Assembly (NCBI RefSeq): GCF_000422545.1
Contig: NZ_AULZ01000009.1
Span: 62,001-126,000 of the forward strand
Source of the DNA: Desulfocurvibacter africanus subsp. africanus DSM 2603
GTDB taxonomy: Bacteria; Desulfobacterota; Desulfovibrionia; Desulfovibrionales; Desulfovibrionaceae
Direction: 5' to 3'
DNA: 64,000 nucleotides
The translations under genes were made by a program, and so were the position numbers. Position 1 is the first letter of the stretch. Every line of letters begins with the position of its first letter. Shown here piece by piece: positions 29,916 through 38,711 of the stretch. The notes below the pieces were generated by a model that did not search any database, had not been told where the DNA came from, and saw nothing but the letters and a program-made list of their open reading frames with translations.

Positions 29916-30809
29916 ATGCCACGCTTCATTGCGACGATTGTCCTGGCTTTCCTTCTTTTACCGATCCTGATGAACAATGCCTGGGCCGCTCCCGTCCTGG
30001 GCATTGTTTTCTCTGGCAATGAGTATGGCGAGTATCGCCCATGTCCCACCTGAGGCGACAAAACCATTGGCGGCTTGGCCCGGAGGGCTACCGCACTTCA
30101 GGATTATCGCGCGGCAGCCTCAGGCTACCCGCTTTTTCTTCTCGCAAGCGGCCACTCTTTTCTGCCTCTGGATGGGCCGGCGCCGGATGCGCGCCAGACA
30201 GCCGCCTTGTCCAAGGTCTATTCCCTTTTGGCTTACGATATCGGGCTGCTGACGCCGGCAGAGGCCGCGCACCTTCGAACGCTGAATGTTCCACCGCCCA
30301 CCAACTGGGTCGTGCAGAGTTCCCAGATCGAAACAGTCCTGCGCAGCAAAGGCTCCATTACTCTGGGCATTGTCATCCTGCCCGCGCTTGCCAAGGAAGC
30401 GCAGGTGAATCCGCCGGAGGCGCTACGCGAAGAGATTGCCGCAGCAGCCAACCGCCTGCGCGAGAAGGCCGATCTTGTCGTGGCGTTGAGCCCATGGGGA
30501 ATACGAGCGGAGCAAAACTTGCTGGAGACGTCTCCGCCGAGTTTCGATTTGCTCTTGGGGACAGGCCAGGGCATCGGTAATACAGGTCGGCTCATGAACA
30601 AGGATGCCCTTTTGTGGATGCGGGCTTATGATAAGGGCAAGGCCTTGCAGCGCGTCGATATTTTCACTTTACCCGAAAAGGGCGCGAGCAGCTTCGCCTG
30701 GCAGCAGGGTAAAAGCATTTCCTGGACCACTATTCCATTAAGTGAAAAGATATATTCTGATCCTGGCATACTTGAGATTTTCAATTCACTAGACAAGACC
30801 AAGAAATAA
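29916..30809 (+). CDS. UshA-like selenoprotein (Sec at codon 46, in-frame UGA)
   Basis: From ATG 29916 the frame encodes a signal peptide (MPRFIATIVLAFLLLPI... ending AWA), then VLGIVFSGNEYGEYRPCPT, an in-frame TGA at 30051-30053, and then GDKTIGGLARRATAL and the rest without another stop: 296 sense codons plus UGA. In UshA/5'-nucleotidase-like relatives I know, a Cys pair precedes a GGLxRRAT motif, and UGA sits at the second Cys position (CPTU). A hairpin compatible with a bacterial SECIS follows at 30070-30094. The protein is likely periplasmic, with unknown substrate. A simple nonsense mutation is possible but less likely, given the conserved sequence kept on both sides. Confidence 0.82.
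30070..30094 (+). promoter_or_regulatory. Candidate bacterial SECIS hairpin in the UshA-like gene
   Basis: GCGG pairs with CCGC and GCCC with GGGC, leaving a GGA apical loop at 30082-30084. The loop begins 28 nt after the UGA and opens with G, inside the usual bacterial SECIS window (about 16-37 nt, G among the first two loop bases). Confidence 0.7.
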
Positions 30810-30848
30810 TTTTTAGCTTTCCCGGCCCACGCTAGCGAGGAGGATACT

Positions 30849-31724
30849 ATGTTTCGTGGCGCGTTCACGGCTTTGGTCACTCCGTTCAAGAACGATTCAA
30901 TCGACGAAGATGCCTACCGGGCTCTCGTGGAATGGCAACTTGAGCAGGGCATTCACGGCCTCGTACCCTGCGGCACCACAGGCGAATCCGCCACGCTGTC
31001 CCATGCCGAGCATAAACGGGTCATCTCCATCTGCGTGGATCAGGTCAAGGGCCGTGTGCCCGTCCTGGCTGGAGCTGGCTCGAACAATACGAGCGAGGCC
31101 ATTGAGCTGACTCGCTTCGCGAAGGAATCCAAAGCAGACGGGGCCCTGCTCATCACGCCCTACTACAATAAGCCTACCCAGGAAGGCCTTATCGCGCATT
31201 TCAAGGCTATTGCGGCTGAGGTCTCCATGCCTTTCATCGTCTACAACGTCCCAGGCCGGACCGCGACGAACCTGCTCCCTGAGACCCTGGCGGAGATGCG
31301 CCGAACAATATCCGAAGTCATCGGCGTCAAAGAAGCAACCGCCGACTTGACTCAGATATCCAAAGTCCTCGAATTGTGCGGCAGGGACTTCCTGGTCCTC
31401 TCGGGCGACGACTTCACTGTGCTGCCGACGCTGGCCATTGGCGGCGTGGGCGCTATCTCGGTTGTGTCGAACATCAAGCCAGCCGCCATGTCCGGCCTCG
31501 TCAACGCCTTCAATCAAGGTGATCTGGACAAGGCCAGGGATCTGCACTTTCAGCTAGCTCCCCTGTGCAGGGCCATGTTCATGCGCACCAACCCAATTCC
31601 GGTCAAAGCCGCCCTATACCTTATGGGCCGTCTCAGTCCGGAGCTGCGTTTGCCGCTCCTGCGCATGGATGCCAAGCTGGAATCGGAACTCAAGTCAGTG
31701 CTCGCTACGGATGGCCTAGTCTAG
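30849..31724 (+). CDS. dapA: 4-hydroxy-tetrahydrodipicolinate synthase
   Basis: This 291-aa barrel enzyme condenses pyruvate and aspartate semialdehyde in lysine and diaminopimelate synthesis. CGTTGESATL (Thr43-Thr44), YNVPGRTATNL (Tyr132) and the Schiff-base Lys161 in VIGVKEATADL are intact, as is GGVGAISVVSN. A GAGGAGG ribosome site precedes the ATG. Its TAG stop (31722-31724) is the edge of repeat copy D. Confidence 0.96.
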   Translation: MFRGAFTALVTPFKNDSIDEDAYRALVEWQLEQGIHGLVPCGTTGESATLSHAEHKRVISICVDQVKGRVPVLAGAGSNNTSEAIELTRFAKESKADGALLITPYYNKPTQEGLIAHFKAIAAEVSMPFIVYNVPGRTATNLLPETLAEMRRTISEVIGVKEATADLTQISKVLELCGRDFLVLSGDDFTVLPTLAIGGVGAISVVSNIKPAAMSGLVNAFNQGDLDKARDLHFQLAPLCRAMFMRTNPIPVKAALYLMGRLSPELRLPLLRMDAKLESELKSVLATDGLV

Positions 31725-31849
31725 AGCAGATCGCTTTTAAGACGCCCGCTCCGGCGTTGACTGCGCAAGTGAATTGCGCCTACGCCCACGCGGCGGCAAG
31801 CCATCCCGACGCATGGCTTGCAGAGCATTTTCAAAAGCAAAGTGCTCTA
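31722..31849 (-). repeat. Hairpin-rich 128-bp MITE-like repeat, copy D (reverse)
   Basis: TAGAGCAGATCGC at the left, whose TAG is the dapA stop codon, and AAAGTGCTCTA at the right. Two arms carry point changes (GCCATCCCGAC, AAAGTGC). It is followed within 10 bp by a terminator-like stem at 31856. Confidence 0.92.
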
Positions 31850-31855
31850 AATAGG

Positions 31856-31925
31856 ATGTTGGCCTCCTTGGACGGGGTGGTTGTGCCTGACTAGCCCTAC
31901 TCCTTTGAGGCCAACATGTTTTTTA
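31856..31925 (+). terminator. Terminator-like stem after dapA and repeat D
   Basis: ATGTTGGCCTC (31856-31866) pairs perfectly with GAGGCCAACAT (31907-31917), followed by GTTTTTTAG. The 40-nt loop is long for an intrinsic terminator, so the structure may have another origin. Confidence 0.5.
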
Positions 31926-32099
31926 GACTTGCAGGCTCCATATGGCTCCTCCTGGAGGCCCAGAGCACGGTTTGTCTGCCAGTCATAGTCCTGGCCCTTC
32001 TCAGGAGCTGACACGGGCTTAGCGATTGTCCTCAGTAAGTACCACGATGGTATCGCCGCAAATGACTGTGATGATCTTACCGGACCAGCCCCACGCAAC
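31926..32099. other. Unassigned stretch beside the integrase remnant
   Basis: No supported gene. A short minus-strand frame covers it but runs through the stem at 31856-31917 and resembles nothing I know. Probably debris of the former integrated element. Confidence 0.4.
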
Positions 32100-32423
32100 T
32101 ATCAACATGGCTCAGCATCCTTACAGCAATAAGCCTCGAAGGTGTCCGGTTGCTCTACCTTCTTGCCCTTCTTGGCCTGGCTCGAGTTTTCAGCATTGGC
32201 GAGCAGCTTTCTGGCTTTGTCCCGACACTTGCGGGCTTTCTTAAGCTAACGTCAGCGTACGCGCCAAGGGCGAGCAGCTTTTCCTTACCCCGAAGCGATA
32301 CTTCAAACGCCACAACTTACCCCCTTCGTGGGTAACAAGCAGGTACATACCCCAACTGTCAGACAGCTTGCGGGGCTTGGCTTCGGGCTTTGCGTTGCGA
32401 ATGGACGTATCGGATAGTGGCAT
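32100..32423 (-). pseudogene. Decayed P4-type tyrosine integrase, N-terminal fragment
   Basis: From ATG 32423 the minus strand reads MPLSDTSIRNAKPEAKPRKL and GGKLWRLKYRFG, the typical N-terminal domain of P4/IntS-type integrases. A first frame change near 32290 leads to GKEKLLALGAYADVSL, and a second near 32245 leads to KCRDKARKLLANAENSSQAKKGKK, in the order of the intact family. The catalytic domain is absent. It lies just past the 3' end of tRNA-Arg on the same strand, the usual position for such integrases. Confidence 0.85.
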
Positions 32424-32604
32424 GGCGGGGGGCTTCAGCGCGTGGGGTACTTTCGGCGCGTTTTCGCGTTCCGCAGTTCGCCCATTCCCAGCCATACCCT
32501 CGGATGCCAACGGAGGATGCAGGACATACTCGGACTATTTCTAGCCGGTTTGCCCTTGAATTTCTGTCTGTTTAGACCTTTTCGGTTTTAGCTGGATTCA
32601 ATTG

Positions 32605-32681
32605 TGGTGGCCCCGACAGGATTCGAACCTGTGGCCTTCCGCTTAGGAGGCGGACGCTCTATCCACCTGAGCTACGGGGCC
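32605..32681 (-). tRNA. tRNA-Arg (anticodon CCT)
   Basis: The 77-nt minus-strand sequence folds as a cloverleaf: acceptor GGCCCCG/CGGGGCC, D-arm GCTCAGGTGGATAGAGC, anticodon arm CCGCCTCCTAAGCGG (loop CTCCTAA, anticodon CCT) and T-arm CAGGTTCGAATCCTG. The 3' CCA is encoded. It reads AGG codons. The integrase remnant lies directly downstream. Confidence 0.95.
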
Positions 32682-32716
32682 GATAATTGAAAAACATTCC
32701 AAAACCGAGGCGAGTA

Positions 32717-32744
32717 TATATAGTAAAAGCGCTCCGTTTGGCAA
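32717..32744 (-). promoter_or_regulatory. Candidate promoter of tRNA-Arg
   Basis: TTGCCA (32744-32739) and TATATA (32722-32717) are 16 bases apart on the minus strand, about 35 bp before the tRNA 5' end. Good match by eye. Confidence 0.55.
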
Positions 32745-32879
32745 CACGGATATGCGCTTCCAATTGGAGCCCGGTTGCTTCCACAGTGGCAAGGCCTGCA
32801 TTGACGCGGACTGGTTCTTGCCTTAGCAAGACTTCGGACATAAATTGAGCATTCAAACAGTCTTTTACGGGCAGAGATT

Positions 32880-33494
32880 ATGACCAAGAAAGAGATGCTC
32901 ATCGAGGCCGCCAAGGAGGTCTTCGGTGAGTATGGGTATGCCGATACGACTTTCAAGAAGATTTCCGAACGCGCTGGAGTCGCGTTCGGTCTGCTCACAC
33001 ACCATTTCGGCACCAAGGAAAATCTGTTCCTGCTCACTGGCCTGGAGGTGCTGACCGACCTGAGTTCGCGGGTCAACAAGGCCATGGCCGACGGAGATAC
33101 AGGGCTAGCCTCGATTTTGAATTTTTGTCGCGAGTATCTGGCCTTCTCCATGGATACAAAATCACACTTCATGGTTCTCGTGCGCTGTTCGCCATATAGC
33201 GATCTGAAAACCCGCGAGAGCAAGGAATCAATCCAAAGCGGCTTTCGAGCCCTGCTACACGACCTGGAAGCCAGCCTGTGGCGCGGCATTGAGGATGGAA
33301 CCGTACGCGAGGTTCCGGTTGCTGAGACAGCCGCGGCCTTGCTCGGCATTCTCGTGGGCACCGTACGCACGCAGCTGCTCACAGGCTATGCCCCGCCCAA
33401 TCTTTATCCCGAAGTCCTGACCTTTATCGAGCGCAGCCTCAAACGCACCAGGGATTGCCAAGGGCCGGACCTCTGTGCGCATGCAATTTATTGA
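32880..33494 (+). CDS. TetR family transcriptional regulator
   Basis: This 204-aa protein has the N-terminal TetR helix-turn-helix at residues 5-50 (IEAAKEVFGEYGYADTTFKKISERAGVAFGLLTHHFGTKENLF) and a C-terminal ligand domain with no recognisable specificity. The adjacent genes are tRNA-Arg (divergent) and degP (292 bp downstream). The target is unknown; degP regulation is possible but unproven. Confidence 0.88.
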   Translation: MTKKEMLIEAAKEVFGEYGYADTTFKKISERAGVAFGLLTHHFGTKENLFLLTGLEVLTDLSSRVNKAMADGDTGLASILNFCREYLAFSMDTKSHFMVLVRCSPYSDLKTRESKESIQSGFRALLHDLEASLWRGIEDGTVREVPVAETAAALLGILVGTVRTQLLTGYAPPNLYPEVLTFIERSLKRTRDCQGPDLCAHAIY

Positions 33495-33786
33495 TGCGCG
33501 CCTCGCTTAACGACGTCAATCCATGTGCCTATATGCACTAACATGGCTCATGCGGCATGCAGAGTGCGCTTTATGACGACACGTTAAATGCAATACCTCA
33601 TACTTTCCGACCAATAAATAAAAATTTGATTTCCCAATGCCTCACGCATTGCCTGTAGTCCGCCCTTGCGGAGGCTCTTCCGCTAATGATCTTTATTCTA
33701 GGGTTTACAATGCCCTACAAGCCGTTTAGGAGTTTGTTTTGAGGTGTCATCTCCAGGCTTGATTTGCTGTTTTCCAGGAGCTTTCC
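33495..33786. other. Gap before degP
   Basis: 292 bp, rather A+T-rich, without supported gene. CCGCCCTTGCGGAGG could form a small hairpin. No clear promoter pair was fixed. Confidence 0.4.
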
Positions 33787-35196
33787 ATGATCCTCCGGAC
33801 CATTCAGCTGCTCTTTGTCTGCATGTGCATGCTCTATCCGGTATGGTCAGAGGGAAAATCAATTCAAGCCAATCTTACGTCATTGGCCGAGGAGTCCGGC
33901 AAGGCTGTTGTCAATATCAGCGCAGTGCGCAAAGTAGATTCCAGAGAACGCTTGAGAGAACTCTTCAGACTTGAGCGTCAAGCCCCCCCTTTTGAAGAAT
34001 TCCTGGATCGTTTTCAAAGCCATCTCAATCCAGAGATGGGGGCGCTCCAGCGCTCCATGGGATCTGGCTTCCTGATCTCCACCGATGGGTATATTGTCAC
34101 CAACAACCACCTCGTCGCCGGGGCGGAAGAAATCACTGTGCTTCTGCATAATGATGATAATCCCCGTCAGGCGGCCATCGTCGGATATGACACCGAAACC
34201 GATCTGGCCCTCCTCAAGATTGATGCGCCAAGTATGCTTTCCACCCTGGCTTTCGCCAATTCCGACCAGGCGAGGGTCGGCGAATGGGTTTTAGCCATTG
34301 GCAATCCCTTCGGTCTCGATCACTCCGTGACACTGGGCATCATCAGCGCCAAAGGTCGGGCGTTGGGCGCAGGCCTCTTCGACGACTTCATCCAAACCGA
34401 CACCTCCATCAACCCCGGCAATTCCGGGGGACCGCTTATTAATCTTTCGGGGGGCGTCGTGGGGATCAACACGGCCATTATGGCCCATGGCCAAGGCATC
34501 AGCTTTGCTGTTTCCAGCAACTTAGCCAAACAAATCATCCACGAACTAAGAACACGTGGCAGAGTTATGCGCGGCTGGTTGGGTGTTTCGGTACAGGATG
34601 TCGATTCTCTTATGGCCAAAGCCCTCGCCCTGCCCTCCCCTGGCGGCGCTCTCATCTCTGGCCTTACCCCGAATGCTGCGGCAGACAAGGCTGGCATGCA
34701 CGTTGGTGACGTCATCCTGCGCTTAGGCTATCGGGTTATCGAGGACTCCACGGATCTGTTGCGTACAGTGGCCGCGAAGCAGCCTGGGCAAGAAGCCATT
34801 ATTGTCGTGTGGCGCAAGGGTCTGGAGCAACATTTGACTGTCACCGTGGGCAACAAGGATGATATGTTCCTTGAACAGGCTACACGTAGTGAGCAGGCAG
34901 AAACAGCTTCCACCTTGGAAGGTCTCATCATAAGGCCGATCACGGAGACCGAGGGCAAGCGGCTGGGCCTTAACTCCCCGCAGGGCCTTCTGGTGCTGGA
35001 CGTAAGGCCGGGTTCCGCCGCCGAACACGCTGGAGTCCAGCCAGGCGACCTTATCATGCAGGCAACTCGCCGGGCCGTACGCTCCTTAAAAGAATTCAGG
35101 AGCATCGTGGACCATGCGCGTAAGGAAACAGGTACGGTCATGTTGCTCATCAGACGTGGCAGCAAGGACTTTTTCGTAACCCTGGCCCTTCGTTGA
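33787..35196 (+). CDS. degP: DegP/HtrA (Do) family periplasmic serine protease
   Basis: This 469-aa protein has a short signal peptide, a trypsin-like domain with the triad His108 (IVTNNHLV), Asp139 (TETDLALLKID) and Ser213 (NPGNSGGPL), and two PDZ domains (about 265-360 and 380-469). It degrades or holds misfolded envelope proteins. It is followed 28 bp later by ispE. Confidence 0.95.
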   Translation: MILRTIQLLFVCMCMLYPVWSEGKSIQANLTSLAEESGKAVVNISAVRKVDSRERLRELFRLERQAPPFEEFLDRFQSHLNPEMGALQRSMGSGFLISTDGYIVTNNHLVAGAEEITVLLHNDDNPRQAAIVGYDTETDLALLKIDAPSMLSTLAFANSDQARVGEWVLAIGNPFGLDHSVTLGIISAKGRALGAGLFDDFIQTDTSINPGNSGGPLINLSGGVVGINTAIMAHGQGISFAVSSNLAKQIIHELRTRGRVMRGWLGVSVQDVDSLMAKALALPSPGGALISGLTPNAAADKAGMHVGDVILRLGYRVIEDSTDLLRTVAAKQPGQEAIIVVWRKGLEQHLTVTVGNKDDMFLEQATRSEQAETASTLEGLIIRPITETEGKRLGLNSPQGLLVLDVRPGSAAEHAGVQPGDLIMQATRRAVRSLKEFRSIVDHARKETGTVMLLIRRGSKDFFVTLALR

Positions 35197-35224
35197 GCGC
35201 CAAGAAGGAAGAATCGAGATATTC

Positions 35225-36151
35225 ATGGCAGCACCTACGGAAACTTCTGTCACGCTAAACGCTTGCTGCAAGGTTAATCTCTTCCTGCGCATCATCTGTC
35301 GAAGGCCTGATGGATATCACGACATTAAGACTCTCTTCTATCCATTGCCAGAACCGCACGATTCCCTGCTGGTCACCCCATTGACCGCAGGCTCAGGGCT
35401 CCATCTAACGTGCTCTCGCAAGGAGCTGGAGACGGGTTCCAATCTTGTGGCTAAGACGTACGCCGCCTTTGCCAGCCGCACGGGCTTTTCGCCCGGGCTG
35501 TCGATTCATCTGGAGAAACGTATCCCCACAGGCGCAGGGCTGGGCGGTGGCAGTTCCGATGCTGCGGTACTGCTGGCATATCTTAACGATCTGGCTGGCG
35601 AACAAGCTCTGTCTACCACGGATATGACAGCTCTGGCTGCAAGCCTTGGAGCGGATGTGCCATATTTTCTGCTGCACGGCCGGCATGGCAAGCCTGCACT
35701 GGCCACAGGTATTGGCGAATCGCTCTCTCCCATCCAAGTTGACCTGGATGGGTACTGGCTGGTCTTGGTTTGCCCGCCAGAACATGTTTCCACCCCCTGG
35801 GCCTATGGAGCTTGGGATCGGCTGTACCCGGAAAAAACATGTTCCGAAGAAGATCTGGCCATATTGACAGCAACGAATCAAGAGGCTAGTAACCTTTTTT
35901 GCCCTGAGACTACTGCGCTAGGGAATGATTTTGAGGCAGCGGTTTTCCCTGCTTTCCCTGAGTTGGCAAAAGTCAAGGACGAGTTGCTCGATAGGAGTGC
36001 GGCCCACGCTGTCATGAGCGGCAGCGGAGCCGCAATTTTTGCCTTATATCGAGACGCGGACATAGCTAAAAGTGCTCAGTTAGCCTTTTCAGGCCGCTCA
36101 GTACCCGCGTATGCATTTCCTCTTCCGTGCTGGGGTGTCGCCAAGTGGTAA
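35225..36151 (+). CDS. ispE: 4-diphosphocytidyl-2-C-methyl-D-erythritol kinase
   Basis: This 308-aa GHMP kinase acts in the MEP isoprenoid pathway. It has [19 protein letters not shown] at the start, the ATP-binding [17 protein letters not shown] and the late [11 protein letters not shown]. The last six codons and the stop lie inside the tRNA-Gln gene: the CDS ends at 36151 and the tRNA begins at 36131 on the same strand. The terminal residues CWGVAKW are thus encoded by tRNA sequence and may be dispensable. Confidence 0.94.
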   Translation: MAAPTETSVTLNACCKVNLFLRIICRRPDGYHDIKTLFYPLPEPHDSLLVTPLTAGSGLHLTCSRKELETGSNLVAKTYAAFASRTGFSPGLSIHLEKRIPTGAGLGGGSSDAAVLLAYLNDLAGEQALSTTDMTALAASLGADVPYFLLHGRHGKPALATGIGESLSPIQVDLDGYWLVLVCPPEHVSTPWAYGAWDRLYPEKTCSEEDLAILTATNQEASNLFCPETTALGNDFEAAVFPAFPELAKVKDELLDRSAAHAVMSGSGAAIFALYRDADIAKSAQLAFSGRSVPAYAFPLPCWGVAKW

Positions 36152-36205
36152 GGCATCGGGTTTTGGTCCCGACATCCGAGGGTTCGAATCCTTCCGCCCC
36201 AGCCA
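36131..36205 (+). tRNA. tRNA-Gln (anticodon TTG)
   Basis: The 75-nt sequence starts TGGGGTG, pairing with CGCCCCA, and has the D-arm GCCAAGTGGTAAGGC, anticodon arm CGGGTTTTGGTCCCG (anticodon TTG) and T-arm GAGGGTTCGAATCCTTC. CCA is encoded. Its first 21 nt overlap the 3' end of ispE, and prs starts 26 bp after it. Confidence 0.95.
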
Positions 36206-36231
36206 ACCTATTTCTCGAGGATGTTGATGCG

Positions 36232-37182
36232 ATGGCTGTGCATAGAGAACTCCGAATCCTGAGCGGATCGGCCAATCCTGAATTAGCGGAGGCCATCTGC
36301 GACCATCTGGGCTGCAAGTTGCTTCCCACCATCGCCGAGACCTTCAGTGATGGCGAAATTCGCGTTGAGATCAACGCCAATGTTCGTGGTGCCGACGTAT
36401 TTGTCGTGCAGCCGACCTGCGCGCCGGTCAATTTTAATCTCATGCAGCTGGGGCTCATCCTTGATGCGCTCAAGCGCGCCAGCGCCGGCAGGGTCACTGC
36501 GGTGGTGCCGTATTACGGCTATGCCCGCCAGGACCGCAAGGTTTTCCCCCGGGCGCCAATCAGCGCCAAGCTCGTTGCCGATTTTCTCTCCGTCGCGGGC
36601 ATGGACCGTCTGCTCACCGTGGACTTGCATGCCGGGCAGATCCAGGGATTCTTCAACCTGCCTGTGGACAACCTTTATGCCGCGCCCGTTCTGCTGCAGT
36701 ATCTCAAGGAGTACAAGCAGGAAAGGGAAGTGGTCATCGTTTCGCCCGATGCAGGCGGCGTGGAGCGCGCCCGCGCCTATGCCAAGCGCATGGAAGCCAG
36801 CCTGGCCATCATCGATAAGCGCCGCGACGCGCCTAACCAAGCCAAAGCCATGAATGTTATCGGCAACGTTGAAGGCAAGGTTGCCGTGGTGCTGGACGAT
36901 ATGATCGACACGGCCGGAACCATCTGCTCCGCAGCCGAAGTACTTTTGGACAATGGCGCCCAGGACGTTTTGGCCTGCGCTACGCATCCCATCTTGTCTG
37001 GGCCTGCTATTGAGCGCCTGGAGCAGTCTGCATTTACCAAGATCATCGTCACCGACACCATTCCGCTCAGCCCCAGAGCCAGGGAGTGTGGAAAGATCGT
37101 GGTCAAATCGGTGGCTGGCCTGCTGGCCAAGGCTATTCACAACATCCATACGGAATCCTCTGTCAGCGTTCTGTTCGTCTAG
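36232..37182 (+). CDS. prs: Ribose-phosphate pyrophosphokinase
   Basis: This 316-aa enzyme makes PRPP from ribose 5-phosphate and ATP. The start [21 protein letters not shown], the ATP-flexible-loop [42 protein letters not shown] and the PRPP loop [12 protein letters not shown] are all intact. ATG at 36232 fits the family start; the frame is open upstream through the tRNA without meaning. Confidence 0.96.
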   Translation: MAVHRELRILSGSANPELAEAICDHLGCKLLPTIAETFSDGEIRVEINANVRGADVFVVQPTCAPVNFNLMQLGLILDALKRASAGRVTAVVPYYGYARQDRKVFPRAPISAKLVADFLSVAGMDRLLTVDLHAGQIQGFFNLPVDNLYAAPVLLQYLKEYKQEREVVIVSPDAGGVERARAYAKRMEASLAIIDKRRDAPNQAKAMNVIGNVEGKVAVVLDDMIDTAGTICSAAEVLLDNGAQDVLACATHPILSGPAIERLEQSAFTKIIVTDTIPLSPRARECGKIVVKSVAGLLAKAIHNIHTESSVSVLFV

Positions 37183-37247
37183 CGCTTAACCGCCAGGTCT
37201 CAGGGCTAGCCAGATCGTTCAGGATCCGGGAACAAGGAGAAGGATCA

Positions 37248-37871
37248 ATGTCCAACGAAAATCAGCTCAGCGTTGAAAAGCGTGTCAGAGTCGGCAAGGG
37301 TCCTGTGCGCGACGTGCGCGCCGAAGGCTTTGTGCCCGGTATCTATTATGATGCCAAGGGCGAGAACATCCCGGTCAAGGTTCGGGAAGTTCCTCTGACC
37401 AAGCTTTATGAAAAGGTCGGCAAGGCGCACGTGTTTACCCTCAAGATCGAGTCCGAGGGCCAAATCGCGGAGAAGCCCGTATTCATTTGGCAGATTTCCC
37501 GCCATGCCTACAAGAAGCAGATCATGCACGTTGACTTCTATGGCGTGGACCTGAATAAGCCCATCCGGGTCATGGTTCCCGTCAATGTCACGGGCAAAGC
37601 CCCTGGCTTGATACTTGGCGGCGTGGTGCAGATCTTCCGTGACAAGATCGAACTCGAATGCCTGCCGCTCGAGATTCCGGAAACCGTCACCGTCGACGTT
37701 TCCAGCATGAACATCAACGATACGGTGCACATCTCCAGCCTGCCCTTGCCCCAGGGTGTCAAGGCCGTATACGGCGATGACAACTTCGCCGTGGTCGGTG
37801 TCGTGCCTCCCGCAAGCGAAACCGAAGCAGAAGCCGCCACTGGCGAAGCCGCTTCTGCGGCTGGCGCCTAG
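37248..37871 (+). CDS. rplY: 50S ribosomal protein L25 (CTC type)
   Basis: This 207-aa protein is the long L25/CTC form. The N-terminal 5S-rRNA-binding domain (RVRVGKGPVRDVRAEGFVPGIYY) is followed by the TL5-like C-terminal domain (GGVVQIFRDKIELECLPLEIPE) and an Ala/Glu-rich tail. AAGGAGAAGG precedes ATG 37248; an in-frame open region upstream lacks support. The prs-rplY-pth order is common in Desulfobacterota. Confidence 0.94.
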   Translation: MSNENQLSVEKRVRVGKGPVRDVRAEGFVPGIYYDAKGENIPVKVREVPLTKLYEKVGKAHVFTLKIESEGQIAEKPVFIWQISRHAYKKQIMHVDFYGVDLNKPIRVMVPVNVTGKAPGLILGGVVQIFRDKIELECLPLEIPETVTVDVSSMNINDTVHISSLPLPQGVKAVYGDDNFAVVGVVPPASETEAEAATGEAASAAGA

Positions 37872-37894
37872 CGTTACTTTTGCTATTCTTCCTC

Positions 37895-37920
37895 GTGAGG
37901 CTCCGGCAACGGAGCCTCAC
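37895..37920 (+). terminator. Perfect GNRA-type hairpin after rplY
   Basis: GTGAGGCTCCG (37895-37905) pairs perfectly with CGGAGCCTCAC (37910-37920) around a GCAA tetraloop. No T-run follows (ATTCTC), so it may be an RNA-stabilising stem or a weak terminator. Confidence 0.5.
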
Positions 37921-38008
37921 ATTCTCAAGGCCAATCGGACGACAAGGCCTTTACATGCCGCTCCACCGTCCTATCTTGTGCCTTGGCTAACTTCCGGACT
38001 ATCAAGCC

Positions 38009-38632
38009 ATGGACCTCAAAGGCCTCATTGTCGGCCTTGGCAACCCAGGCCCGGAATACGAGCAGACCAGACACAATATCGGCTTCATGCTCGTGGATGC
38101 CGTCCTGGAAGAAATCGCTGCCAAGCCCTACCGGCGAATGGAACAACTGCCCGCCACGGATCTTTACCGTCTCTGGCGAATCTCACTGCCCCGAGTAAAA
38201 GGCGATTTTCTCCTTGCCAAGCCGCTGACGTACATGAATCTAAGCGGCATAGCTGTGGCGCGTATTTGCCGGGAGAATGGCATTCAACCCCGTAATACCC
38301 TCATCGCCCATGACGAAATCGATCTGCCTCTAGGCAGAATGAAATTCAAGGTCGGAGGCGGAGCGGCAGGTCATAACGGGGTGACGTCCATTGTCAACGA
38401 ATTAGGCACCGGCGATTTTCCCAGGTTGCGCCTGGGCATCGGCAGGCCAGCTGGCGCTTTAGTGCGGGAGCATGTGCTTACCGACTTCACCCCTGCGGAA
38501 CTGCTGCTGGTCAACTTGGTTCTCGCCGCAGCGCGAGACGCCCTGCCGGTCTACTTCGGTAAGGGCTTGACCGCGGCCATGCAGACCGTGAATTCCTTCA
38601 ATGCGGTGCAGCAGTCTCCAAGTCAGGGCTAG
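38009..38632 (+). CDS. pth: Peptidyl-tRNA hydrolase
   Basis: This 207-aa enzyme frees tRNAs from dropped peptides. LIVGLGNPGPEYEQTRHNIGF (Asn12, His22), KPLTYMNLSG and HDEIDLPLGRMKFKVGGGAAGHNG are intact. It lies between rplY and carD with the same orientation. Confidence 0.95.
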   Translation: MDLKGLIVGLGNPGPEYEQTRHNIGFMLVDAVLEEIAAKPYRRMEQLPATDLYRLWRISLPRVKGDFLLAKPLTYMNLSGIAVARICRENGIQPRNTLIAHDEIDLPLGRMKFKVGGGAAGHNGVTSIVNELGTGDFPRLRLGIGRPAGALVREHVLTDFTPAELLLVNLVLAAARDALPVYFGKGLTAAMQTVNSFNAVQQSPSQG

Positions 38633-38711
38633 ACGGTACAGCCGAACGCCTATTGATGAGGAACTCTCCTGATCGCGATGCCCTATAGCGCATGGAGGAA
38701 ATAGGGCCAGG

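Noticed and set aside
30051-30053. Simple nonsense mutation in the UshA-like gene
   Set aside because: Conserved motifs flank the UGA, it replaces an expected Cys, and a SECIS-like hairpin follows. Kept as an alternative only.
31847-32098. 83-aa minus-strand frame near the integrase remnant
   Set aside because: It runs through the inverted repeat at 31856-31917, has no ribosome site and resembles nothing known.
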